A DNA stretch of 64,000 nt from Granulicella aggregans (GTDB lineage: Bacteria > Acidobacteriota > Terriglobia > Terriglobales > Acidobacteriaceae): NCBI RefSeq assembly GCF_025685565.1, contig NZ_JAGSYE010000003.1, positions 1-64,000 on the forward strand, in the 5' to 3' direction. Below are positions 16,371 to 24,098 of the stretch, one piece after another; position 1 is the first letter of the stretch, and each line of letters starts with the position of its first letter. The position numbers and the translations under genes were made by a program. A model generated the notes under the pieces. That model had not been told where the DNA came from and did no database searches. It saw only the letters and a program-made list of their open reading frames with translations.

Positions 16371-16853
16371 ATGATATCTGCGACCAACCTCAAAGCCATA
16401 CGTCTCACCCATCACTACCTTGGGGTGTTCTTCGCGCCGACGATCCTCTTCTTTGCGGTCACGGGAGGCCTTCAGATGTTCGGCCTGCACGAGGCGAGCC
16501 GAGGCAGATCCTACCTGCCGCCCGCTATCCTCGTTCATCTATCCCAGCTTCACAAAAACGGGACGCTCTACCTTCCGCCTAGGAGAGAGGCTCCATCCGC
16601 GCCCTCGAAAGCGGAAGGTTCGATGCCTGACGCTCTAGAACCAAGTGCTCCAAAGCCTCCGGCGACACCCTCAACTCCTACCGCGCCGAATGCGCTTCCT
16701 ATGAAGATATTCTTCGCTGCGACCGCCCTCGCCCTCGTCGTGTCGACTTGCACAGGATAGTTTATGGGTTGGAAATATGCGCGACGCAAAGCCGTAATCG
16801 GCGGCGTGTTCCTAGCGGGAATTGCATGTCCGCTCCTCTTGCTGCTTGTATAA
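16371..16853 (+). pseudogene. PepSY-associated membrane protein with in-frame amber codon
   Basis: From ATG 16371 the product begins with TNLKAIRLTHHYLGVFFAPTILFFAVTGGLQMFGLHE, the first helix of short PepSY-associated membrane proteins, followed by a proline- and alanine-rich linker and a second helix (MKIFFAATALALVVSTCTG). A TAG at 16758-16760 stops it there, but the same frame continues with FMGWKYARRKAVIGGVFLAGIACPLLLLLV to a TAA at 16851-16853, which is the missing cytoplasmic loop and third helix. So a single nonsense change (for example from TAT or TAC, giving GYFMGW) has cut off the last helix. Amber suppression cannot be excluded. The gene precedes a two-component system. Confidence 0.75.
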
Positions 16854-17029
16854 CTACACCCCGTAAAAGCCAAAACTGAGGACATGCCCACGGCCGCGAC
16901 CTCCGCGCGTTTGGAGATTCATCAAGCCCAGCGCATCGCGCCCGGGCGAATATTCGACGGCTTCAAGATGACAGAAACGTCATTCAGGAGCTTCCGACGA
17001 AATCACAAGCCGAGCAATAGTATGGAGGT

Positions 17030-17707
17030 ATGCGCCTGCTGCTGGTCGAAGACGAAAAGGAAATTCGGAGCTTCGTCGAACAATCCCTGATAGAAGCCGG
17101 TTACGAGGTCGATACTGCCGAGGACGCGGGGACGGCGTCTGAATTAGCAGGCAAACACGCCTACCACGGACTCATAGTGGATCTCGGTCTTCCGGATCAG
17201 GATGGCATCGACCTTATTCTGCAATTGAGACGCTCCGGGGTGAGCAGCCCTGTTCTGATTCTGTCGGCACGGCGTTCGGTCGACGACCGGGTAAAGGGAC
17301 TCGAACTCGGCGGAGATGATTACCTCACCAAGCCGTTCGCCGTCGCGGAGCTGCTTGCAAGGATGCGCAATCTTCTGCGCCGCAATTTGACGCAGGCCGA
17401 AGACGCCACGCGCCTCCGGATCTGCGACCTGGAACTGGACATGCTCAAACGCAGGGCTACGAGGGCCGGCGAGGTTCTAAACCTCAGCCCACAGGAGTTC
17501 GTCCTTCTTGAGTACCTCTGCCGCCATGCTGGCAGAGTGGTGACACGCTCGATGCTCCTGGCCGAAGTCTGGGGTATTAGAATCCAGCCTGATACGAACG
17601 TCGTCGATGTTCACATCTACCGTCTTCGCGGCAAGATCGACACGGAGGGGCGCGAGCCATTGATCAAGACCTTGCGAGGTATCGGATATGTTCTCAAAGC
17701 CAGCTAG
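17030..17707 (+). CDS. OmpR-family response regulator
   Basis: 225 residues. Receiver domain 1-115 with acidic pocket E7/D8, phosphoacceptor D51 (GLIVDLGLPDQDG), the switch S/T (ILSARRS) and K at LTKPF near 104; winged-helix DNA-binding domain 128-223 ending in the usual TLRGIGYVL. The ATG is fixed because a stop lies three codons upstream; GGAGG ends only one base before it, an unusually short spacing. The sensor kinase gene overlaps its end by 20 bases. Confidence 0.94.
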   Translation: MRLLLVEDEKEIRSFVEQSLIEAGYEVDTAEDAGTASELAGKHAYHGLIVDLGLPDQDGIDLILQLRRSGVSSPVLILSARRSVDDRVKGLELGGDDYLTKPFAVAELLARMRNLLRRNLTQAEDATRLRICDLELDMLKRRATRAGEVLNLSPQEFVLLEYLCRHAGRVVTRSMLLAEVWGIRIQPDTNVVDVHIYRLRGKIDTEGREPLIKTLRGIGYVLKAS

Positions 17708-19169
17708 CCCGATTCTACGAAGCGCCGCATGGCGAATCTCGCTTTGGGCAACCCTCGCCTTCGCCATCGGCACCATGCTCGTCTTTGCCATGTTGCACCG
17801 TTTCGTTGCCGACGACATCCAGCGACGTAGTGACGCGTGGTTGTCAGGGGAAGTCGGGGTTCTGGGCGATGTCGCCGAACGAACACCAAAGGACAGGCTC
17901 TACGGTCGCGTCGTCGGAGAGATTGCTGAGCTTGCCAGCCGGGAAGTCCCAAACAGGCGACGGGGGACCGGCGATGGAAATGAGAATGACTCTGTCTTCT
18001 TCCTCCAGGCCTCCGACAAAGGCAAAATCCCGCTCTGGGTGGGTTCAGGAGACGGAGCGGCCACACTGTCTGCCATTCTCTCGTCCAAGACTCGGCGAGA
18101 TGTTCCTTTCGATGTGAGGGTAAAAGGCTTCGGCATTCCGTTCCGCGTCGCGTCAGTTCGCATACCTGACGGAAGTAATATCTATCTGGGACTGTCAGAA
18201 CGCGATGAACTGCACGTCTTGCGGAACCTGCGTATACGATTCCTTACTCTCTGGCTTGCCATTGTCCTCCTTGGTTTCCTTATCGTGTTTTACGCGACGC
18301 GCAGGATGCTCGGCCACGTCCGGGAGATCACCGAGGCGGCTTCACTAATCGGCCAATCAGACCTCAGCAGTCGAGTCCCAAATGCCAACAGCAAGGATGA
18401 GATTGGGCACCTCGCACGCACTCTGAATCACATGCTGGACCGGATCGAGAATTCCGTCCAGCAGTTGCATACAATTACAGACTCGCTCGCGCACGATCTC
18501 AGAAGTCCTCTGACCGCAATTCGTGGAAAGCTTGAGACCGCTCTATCCAACGATGTGCGAATTGATCAAGCCGAACCGATCGTTTCAGCGATCGACGAAC
18601 TGGACCGCCTTACGGAGTTCCTGAACACTTCTCTTGACGTGGCAGAAGCGAAGGCCGATGCGCTCCGTCTTGTTCGCACCGAAATAGACTTGGACGAATT
18701 GGTGCGAAGCATGATGAATCTATACGAGCCCTGCATGAGCGAAAGGGGCTTGAGTGTTCAGATTCGCAGTGCCGGTGCAGTCAACGTTCTGGCTGACGCG
18801 GCACTTCTCCATCGCGTGATTGCGAACCTACTCGATAACGAGCTCAAACATTTGCCCGCAGGTTCTAACGTCTGGCTATCGCTTCAGTCAACAAGCGATA
18901 TGGGCATACTTACGGTGGAGGACAATGGGCCTGGCTTCGATGAGGAAGTTGGACATCATCTCTTCGAGGGAAGAGTGAAAGGGCGGGCATCGCGAGGACA
19001 CGGACTTGGACTTGCCTTCGTTGACGCGGTTGTCCGGGTTCACGGGGGAACTGTGACTGCTACAAATCGTGCTGAAGGCGGCGCGAAACTTGCTGTCAAG
19101 CTCCCTCGGTCTGAGGTCCATAATCAAGAGGAGCGTCATGCTCTTGCCGGTGAATGGGTAACCCCGTGA
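17688..19169 (+). CDS. Sensor histidine kinase
   Basis: 493 residues. An N-terminal membrane helix (about 18-40), a periplasmic sensor region of about 130 residues, a second helix (about 180-203), then HAMP (RRMLGHVREITEAASLIGQSDLSSRV), HisKA with phosphorylated H269 in DSLAHDLRSPLTAIRG, and HATPase with N in LLDNELKH, DNGPGF and GHGLGLAFV. The H-box is of the less common AHDLRSPLT type. It overlaps the regulator gene by 20 bases. The signal is not evident. The secreted protein gene at 19341 and the phosphate genes beyond may be its targets. Confidence 0.93.
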   Translation: MFSKPASPILRSAAWRISLWATLAFAIGTMLVFAMLHRFVADDIQRRSDAWLSGEVGVLGDVAERTPKDRLYGRVVGEIAELASREVPNRRRGTGDGNENDSVFFLQASDKGKIPLWVGSGDGAATLSAILSSKTRRDVPFDVRVKGFGIPFRVASVRIPDGSNIYLGLSERDELHVLRNLRIRFLTLWLAIVLLGFLIVFYATRRMLGHVREITEAASLIGQSDLSSRVPNANSKDEIGHLARTLNHMLDRIENSVQQLHTITDSLAHDLRSPLTAIRGKLETALSNDVRIDQAEPIVSAIDELDRLTEFLNTSLDVAEAKADALRLVRTEIDLDELVRSMMNLYEPCMSERGLSVQIRSAGAVNVLADAALLHRVIANLLDNELKHLPAGSNVWLSLQSTSDMGILTVEDNGPGFDEEVGHHLFEGRVKGRASRGHGLGLAFVDAVVRVHGGTVTATNRAEGGAKLAVKLPRSEVHNQEERHALAGEWVTP

Positions 19170-19340
19170 TGCTTTGGTCTTAGGGCGGTGCGGGAGTAAT
19201 TTGTTGAAAATTTTGAAGTTTATACAGCATTCATCGTCATGCAACTGCACCGTAAACCTGGTCTCCTAGCCTCGGGCACAGCCGTCAGCCGAAGGATCGC
19301 TCGCTCGGTTTGACATGTGCTGTCGACTAAGGAGATGTAA

Positions 19341-21023
19341 ATGGCTCTGTCAAGCTTTACGGGAAACAGGAATCGCGCACTTGCAATTGCAGCAGTGCTG
19401 ACGTCGGGTGTCACAGCTAGCGGCATCCAGGCCTTCGCTCAGGAACTCTATCCGAACAATCTGGTTGTAAGCCGCAGCGTGTACGACAACCGCGCCAGCA
19501 ATGTGAAGGTGGGTACAATCCTGCCCCCGAACTGCGCCGAGACGCTGGGCGGTTGCTCCGCGGTCACTGGTGCGACGAACGACGGGACCTACCCGTATGT
19601 CTTCAACAACGATCTTTACGATGGCAGCTTTGGGATTACCTCAAGGATCTATCTCGACCAGATCTCGATCTTCGGCAGAGAGATTAACTCGATTGAAGTT
19701 CCAAACAGCGACGAGAAGCACCTGGGCTCGCCATCTCATATGGTCACCAGCTTCAGTTCGAAGTCTGAGCTTGCACTGAACCTTTCAACTGACGGTAAAA
19801 AGCTGACCTTCATGGGCTACGTCGCACCGGTAAATGCACTTGACGTCTCGAACTCGAATACACCGCTGGCGATCGATCCGACGAACCCGGATGGACAGAC
19901 TACCTACTATCGCGCAGTCGCGGAGATCGGTGAAGAAGGCCGATTCAAGTTCACCGAGACGAATGCCTATAGCGGCAACAATGGCCGCGCGGCAATCCTG
20001 AACAACTCGAACGGCGCCAGTTTTTTCTATACGGCGGGGAACGCGGGCAACGGCGCGAATCCGCAACCAGCTGGAGTGGTCGAGGGAGCAGGCGCGCAGT
20101 TGATCGTGCCAACACGTCAGGATGAAGAGGCGCAGGACCCTGCACTCCCAACGCCTGTCGGAAGCTTCAATGTTACGGAGCTGAAAGACAAGGCTGACAA
20201 GATCGGTAAGGACGATAACTTCCGGGGCATGACGATCTTCAACAATGTTCTCTACTACACGAAGGGCAGTGGCGGAAACGGCGTCAACACGGTCTACTTC
20301 GTCGACACGACGGGAACGGCATGCCCCACTGGAGTTGGTCTGCCGGTAGCTGGAGCGAAGCTCCCCACGAAGTCGATCAGCTACGATCCCATGACCATCT
20401 CGACGACCGGATTGACCAGCAATATGTGCATCCTTGCCGGATTCCCGACGGCTCTGGCGAAGACGGCAAACCCTGTGGCCTATCCGTTCGGGATCTGGTT
20501 CGCGGATCCCAAGACGTTGTATGTGGCGGATGAAGGCGACGGATACACGGGCGGCACGGACCTCTACACGCATGCCGCGGCTCAGACCACGGCCGGGCTG
20601 CAGAAGTGGGTCTTCAATTCGACGACCAAGACCTGGAGCCTGGCGTATGTGTTGAGCAACGAGCTACGGATTGGAACGCCTTACACGGTTGCGGGATATC
20701 CGACGGGAACAAACGCAGCGACCGGGCTTCCATGGGCTCCGGCTACGGACGGCCTGCGCAACATCACCGGTCTGGTCGGGCCTGATGGGCTTGTCGCCAT
20801 CTGGGGCATCACATCGACGGTGAGTGGCGGCGGCGATACGGGCGCTGATCCCAACCGCCTCGTAGTTGTGGTCGACGAGATCGCAAACACCAATCCTGCC
20901 TTCGCAGCCAAGACTCCGTTCATCGACGTGAAGGACGCACACTTCGCAGAGGTGCTGCGCGGCGTTTCGTTCACCCCGGGTACGAACCTTGAAAAGCTGA
21001 AGGACCTATTCTCACGGCGGTAG
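19341..21023 (+). CDS. Large secreted protein, probably beta-propeller
   Basis: 560 residues with a signal peptide (cut near AFAQ-E, residue 35). The mature protein starts ELYPNNLVVSRSVYDN, has repeated strand patterns and segments such as NNVLYYTKGSGGNGVNTVYFVD, PFGIWFADPKTLYVADEG and GLVAIWGITST that look like blades of a propeller. Four cysteines lie near 58-65, 338 and 362-365 and could form disulfides in the periplasm. Similar proteins occur in soil bacteria next to alkaline phosphatase-like genes; the function is unknown. An ATG with GGAGAT upstream is used. A strong hairpin follows the stop. Confidence 0.78.
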   Translation: MALSSFTGNRNRALAIAAVLTSGVTASGIQAFAQELYPNNLVVSRSVYDNRASNVKVGTILPPNCAETLGGCSAVTGATNDGTYPYVFNNDLYDGSFGITSRIYLDQISIFGREINSIEVPNSDEKHLGSPSHMVTSFSSKSELALNLSTDGKKLTFMGYVAPVNALDVSNSNTPLAIDPTNPDGQTTYYRAVAEIGEEGRFKFTETNAYSGNNGRAAILNNSNGASFFYTAGNAGNGANPQPAGVVEGAGAQLIVPTRQDEEAQDPALPTPVGSFNVTELKDKADKIGKDDNFRGMTIFNNVLYYTKGSGGNGVNTVYFVDTTGTACPTGVGLPVAGAKLPTKSISYDPMTISTTGLTSNMCILAGFPTALAKTANPVAYPFGIWFADPKTLYVADEGDGYTGGTDLYTHAAAQTTAGLQKWVFNSTTKTWSLAYVLSNELRIGTPYTVAGYPTGTNAATGLPWAPATDGLRNITGLVGPDGLVAIWGITSTVSGGGDTGADPNRLVVVVDEIANTNPAFAAKTPFIDVKDAHFAEVLRGVSFTPGTNLEKLKDLFSRR

Positions 21024-21055
21024 CTCATCGTGAGTAAGGACGAACCTAGAACAGC

Positions 21056-21079
21056 CCCGGTCGGAGTGATCCGACCGGG
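21056..21079 (+). terminator. Hairpin terminator after the secreted protein gene
   Basis: CCCGGTCGGA and its exact complement separated by GTGA give a 10-bp GC-rich stem with a tetraloop, 33 bases after the stop at 21023. The downstream bases (CCTGCTTCCTGC) are only partly T-rich. Bases 21080-21362 hold nothing else I can name apart from a good ribosome site (CGGAGG, 21353-21358) before ATG 21363. Confidence 0.65.
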
Positions 21080-21362
21080 CCTGCTTCCTGCACCGACACG
21101 CCTCTCGGCCCGAGATGAATGCACCTCTGAAGGCTGTCCAATCGCCGTCGTCTCCGGCCGATCGCTCATGCGCAGTCGATGGCGCTCCAGGTTGCGGCCC
21201 GCAGTCGAACACCTCATATCTCGATTGATTCAGGTACAACTACGCGCTGCCTGCTTGCACTTTAATCGTGCCCCGGACAACCTTTGCATCACACCAATTT
21301 TTTCTCTGATTCGTAATGCTGTTTCGTGTCTTCGGGGTCCACACTTCTCTCCCGGAGGTCTT

Positions 21363-21574
21363 ATGAATAAAACTTTTTTCTCTTCGCGCACGACGACACC
21401 AACGTCGTCCTGCTCGTCTCGCACCCTGACCTCAAAGCCGAGACCCTCTCCATTCCGACTGCGACGGCGCAGGTCGCTCCTACCATCCTCGAAGTGCTCG
21501 GCCTGTCGCCCAGCAAACTCGATACCGTCAAGCTTGAGGGAACCACGGAACTACCTCACTTGAACCTGCAGTAA
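21363..21574 (+). pseudogene. Phosphodiesterase / alkaline phosphatase-family gene with internal deletion
   Basis: A good ribosome site (CCCGGAGG) leads to ATG 21363 and a few codons (MNKTFF), but from 21380 the recognisable protein runs in another frame: FAHDDTNVVLLVSHPDL, ATAQVAPTILEVLGL and KLDTVKLEGTTELP to TAA 21572-21574. That is the C-terminus of type I phosphodiesterase/alkaline phosphatase family enzymes, with the metal-binding H-D-D-T-N of the active site. The likely history is loss of the central 400 or so residues plus a frame change, which fused start and tail. An intact terminator follows. A frame open from 21030 to 21563 reads this region out of phase and is not real. Confidence 0.65.
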
Positions 21575-21592
21575 ACTCTGCGTAACTAGGAG

Positions 21593-21626
21593 CGGAGCTA
21601 TCACGCGTAGCTCCGTTCTTTTGTTT
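21593..21626 (+). terminator. Rho-independent terminator
   Basis: CGGAGCTA (21593-21600), seven-base loop, TAGCTCCG (21608-21615), then TTCTTTTGTTT: a textbook intrinsic terminator on the plus strand, placed 19 bases after the stop of the phosphodiesterase remnant. Read on the other strand it lies just beyond the 3' end of the phosphatase gene but lacks a T-run there. Confidence 0.8.
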
Positions 21627-21678
21627 AGGCAGCATCTCATCGCGAATTCGTAGATTCCCAAACGACCCATCTCTTCGC

Positions 21679-22995
21679 CTATGGCTTGCCAAGAGCCGCT
21701 TGCACCGCTGTCTGGAACTCGACCCAGTTGCAGGGAGCACCCGCCTCCGGCAAGCTACATCCCGGAACGAAGATGTCTGCGCTCGCAGGCGGGGCGGCGA
21801 GAGATAAAGGCATCGCTCGTCGCATCTGGTCTGGTGTTTGCACCCAGTAGGAGAGCTTCACGGCGTCGGGCTTTCCTGATCGACGCCAGAGTGTGAAGAC
21901 CAAGGCACCGCCGGGCGCAGCATCATCGCGCTGGTATCCATCGATGAGCCAGTGGGCATCGAGCAATGCGGCAACGTTAGAGACGTTCGTGTCGTGTCCC
22001 ACGAGGAAGACAGCACGTTCGCCGAGAGATCCGATCGCACCGTCTACACTCTTGCCGGCTTCAGCCTGCTGTATCGTGCGAACAATCGCATCGAGCAGAT
22101 GTGCCGCTTGCATGCGCGCAATGGCCGGCGTCCGCTGCACGAGGTCCGAGACTGCAGCATGCAACGCCATGAGCGATTGCACCTGTGCGCCGTTCGCTCT
22201 GCCCCAGCCCACTTCGGCATCGGGCATACCCTCAAGATATTCCAGTTGGAGATTCTCGGCGAAGGTTGCCGCAGTCGTCAGTGGTCCCTTCAACTCAGCC
22301 AAATGATCGCCCGAGCCTGGAGCGACGGACGCCTGCGCCGCAAGCAGGCTCTTCTTCAAGGGCACACTGCAACTGCCTCCTTTGCAGTCAAAAAGAACCC
22401 GCTGCATCTCGTCGAGTGGCTCCTGGTAAGCGTCAGCAAGCGCGTCCGGATGATTGCCGATGCGTCCCGCTAGAGCGGCGAACGCCTTCTGCGACTGCGC
22501 TGCGCCCGGTTTACGAGTCGCGTGGAAGAGCTCGTCCTGAGTGTCGCCCTCGAGCGCATGAACCTCAGCGTGACATCCGGGCATCATGCCGTCCGCTAGA
22601 CCGGCTCCCGTCTCTCTCGTGCGTTCGTCTGTATCAGCCCAGATGAAGACGCGCGCTGCATCCGCGCAGCCCGAAGCAGAGAGCAGCTTCTGCTCCGCAA
22701 ACCATGACCGGTAGTAGCCTCCAAAGAAGGTCATGAGCTGCCTACCGTGAGGCGTCAAGATTCCCGGAGCAACGGGCCACTGCGGCCATGGCTGTTTTGA
22801 ATATTCATCGAGCCGCTGATTCGCCCAGGTCGGCGAGCGCACACCATGTCTGGTCAAGACCAGCGCAAACCGCAATTCGTCTGCTGAGCTTTGGACAGAG
22901 GGCGACGTCTGAGCTGTCATAGACGACGCATGAACCAGCGTCAACGCGAACATCGCAACGCCCGAAAACGTCTTTATTACCTTGTTCAAGCTCAA
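21679..22995 (-). CDS. Histidine acid phosphatase (AppA-like phytase / glucose-1-phosphatase)
   Basis: 438 residues with a signal peptide (cut near MTAQ, about residue 29), so periplasmic or secreted. The phosphate-binding loop TRHGVRSPT is at 48-56 with nucleophile H50, and the proton-donor motif GHDTN near 331-335 has HD as in AppA and Agp. W-P-x-W-PVAPGILTPHG at 71-85 is conserved in this group. It releases phosphate from phytate or sugar phosphates. The start is TTG 22995 behind GGAGAGG. It lies 14 bases after the YncE-like gene in an operon that begins with the TonB receptor, and may be controlled by the divergent two-component system at 27207. Confidence 0.92.
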   Translation of the reverse strand: MSLNKVIKTFSGVAMFALTLVHASSMTAQTSPSVQSSADELRFALVLTRHGVRSPTWANQRLDEYSKQPWPQWPVAPGILTPHGRQLMTFFGGYYRSWFAEQKLLSASGCADAARVFIWADTDERTRETGAGLADGMMPGCHAEVHALEGDTQDELFHATRKPGAAQSQKAFAALAGRIGNHPDALADAYQEPLDEMQRVLFDCKGGSCSVPLKKSLLAAQASVAPGSGDHLAELKGPLTTAATFAENLQLEYLEGMPDAEVGWGRANGAQVQSLMALHAAVSDLVQRTPAIARMQAAHLLDAIVRTIQQAEAGKSVDGAIGSLGERAVFLVGHDTNVSNVAALLDAHWLIDGYQRDDAAPGGALVFTLWRRSGKPDAVKLSYWVQTPDQMRRAMPLSLAAPPASADIFVPGCSLPEAGAPCNWVEFQTAVQAALGKP

Positions 22996-23009
22996 ACCTC
23001 TCCAGTCAG

Positions 23010-24008
23010 CTATTGAGTCTCGTAGACGCGAACAACGGCGGCACCGTCGATGCCAGGAACGCCAACATACAAGGCATGGCCAGCCTCATCAAGCAATCCC
23101 GTCTTTGCGCCGGCGGCTGTGTGCGTGACCGAGAGTGGTGTGAGTTCTCCTTGTGCCGAGAGAGAGTACGCATCGACCGCGCCTGAGCCCGCGATCAGGT
23201 ACGCCCGTCGTTCTGTCGCGTCGAAGAAGAGATCATCTGCGCCAGCATCGGAGCTCGCCTTCGCAATGACCCTGCCATCTTTGCCGTCAAGTACGACTAT
23301 CTGGGCTGGCGTCCGACACCCTACCAACAACAGATCCTGCATCGCATCGTAAGCCAATGGTGTGTTGCCCTTGCTCGTACCAAGTGACCAGATTGCTGTG
23401 ATCGAGTGGCTTTTTCCGTCGATGACTGCAATCTGTCCCGAATCCGCGACGTTTATCAGGATGCGATCGTGCTTTCGATCGAACTCCAACGCTTCCGGAT
23501 GACTGGCAACGGAAAGTTCCGCGACGAGCTTCAGAGTCTCCGCGTCGACCACCGCAACGCGCGCGGGATTCGCGGCATCGGTGCCGCCGTGACCGACATA
23601 AAGTAGATGGCTCTGATCGTCATAGACCATATCATCGGCGTCTTCAGAGAGTGCGATCGCCGCTATGCGCTTCAGGGGGGAACCCTCGAAGACGTCCAGC
23701 TCGCCCTTGGCTCCGTCAGCGACGAAGAGTCGGCGCTTCGACGCAATCCACGCCAGCCCGTGAGGCTTTCCGATCCCGGGCAAGCTCTCGATGATCTTCC
23801 CGCTGGCGAGGTCCGTGATCTCGATCGCGTGAGCTCCGCCGGCGCTTGCGAACAGCCGGTTACCGTCGAGATCCATCGCAAAGTGGTCGAATTTTCCGGT
23901 CACAGCCGGGAGGTCGATGGTGCGTTTCAGCGTCAGTCCGTGGGGCTCCTGCCCATGCAGGATGCCGCTAAGACCTAGAAGTACAAGAGAAGAAGCCAAC
24001 TGCTTCAT
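23010..24008 (-). CDS. YncE-like secreted beta-propeller protein
   Basis: 332 residues with a signal peptide (about 19 residues, ending LHGQ). The rest consists of seven or so repeats of about 40 residues of the YVTN/YncE type: KFDHFAMDLDGNRLFASAGGAHAIEITDLASGKIIESL, HGLAWIASKRRLFVADGAKGELDVFE, HLLYVGHGG...VAVVDAETLKLVAEL, and so on. Propellers of this kind bind ligands or DNA in the periplasm; some accompany TonB receptors. It lies between the TonB receptor gene (90 bases) and the phosphatase gene (14 bases) and probably helps to capture or process the same phosphorylated substrate. Confidence 0.88.
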   Translation of the reverse strand: MKQLASSLVLLGLSGILHGQEPHGLTLKRTIDLPAVTGKFDHFAMDLDGNRLFASAGGAHAIEITDLASGKIIESLPGIGKPHGLAWIASKRRLFVADGAKGELDVFEGSPLKRIAAIALSEDADDMVYDDQSHLLYVGHGGTDAANPARVAVVDAETLKLVAELSVASHPEALEFDRKHDRILINVADSGQIAVIDGKSHSITAIWSLGTSKGNTPLAYDAMQDLLLVGCRTPAQIVVLDGKDGRVIAKASSDAGADDLFFDATERRAYLIAGSGAVDAYSLSAQGELTPLSVTHTAAGAKTGLLDEAGHALYVGVPGIDGAAVVRVYETQ

Positions 24009-24098
24009 TGGAAATATGCCTCGTCGTCAGTCGGGTAGAAGGGCACGCGGGTCAGCGTTATGCGGCTCGGCGAAAAAAGGTGCCGAACCGCAACTTCA

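Noticed and set aside
21030-21563. 177-codon open frame starting after the secreted protein gene
   Set aside because: It crosses a strong terminator and reads the phosphodiesterase tail out of frame; composition is not protein-like.
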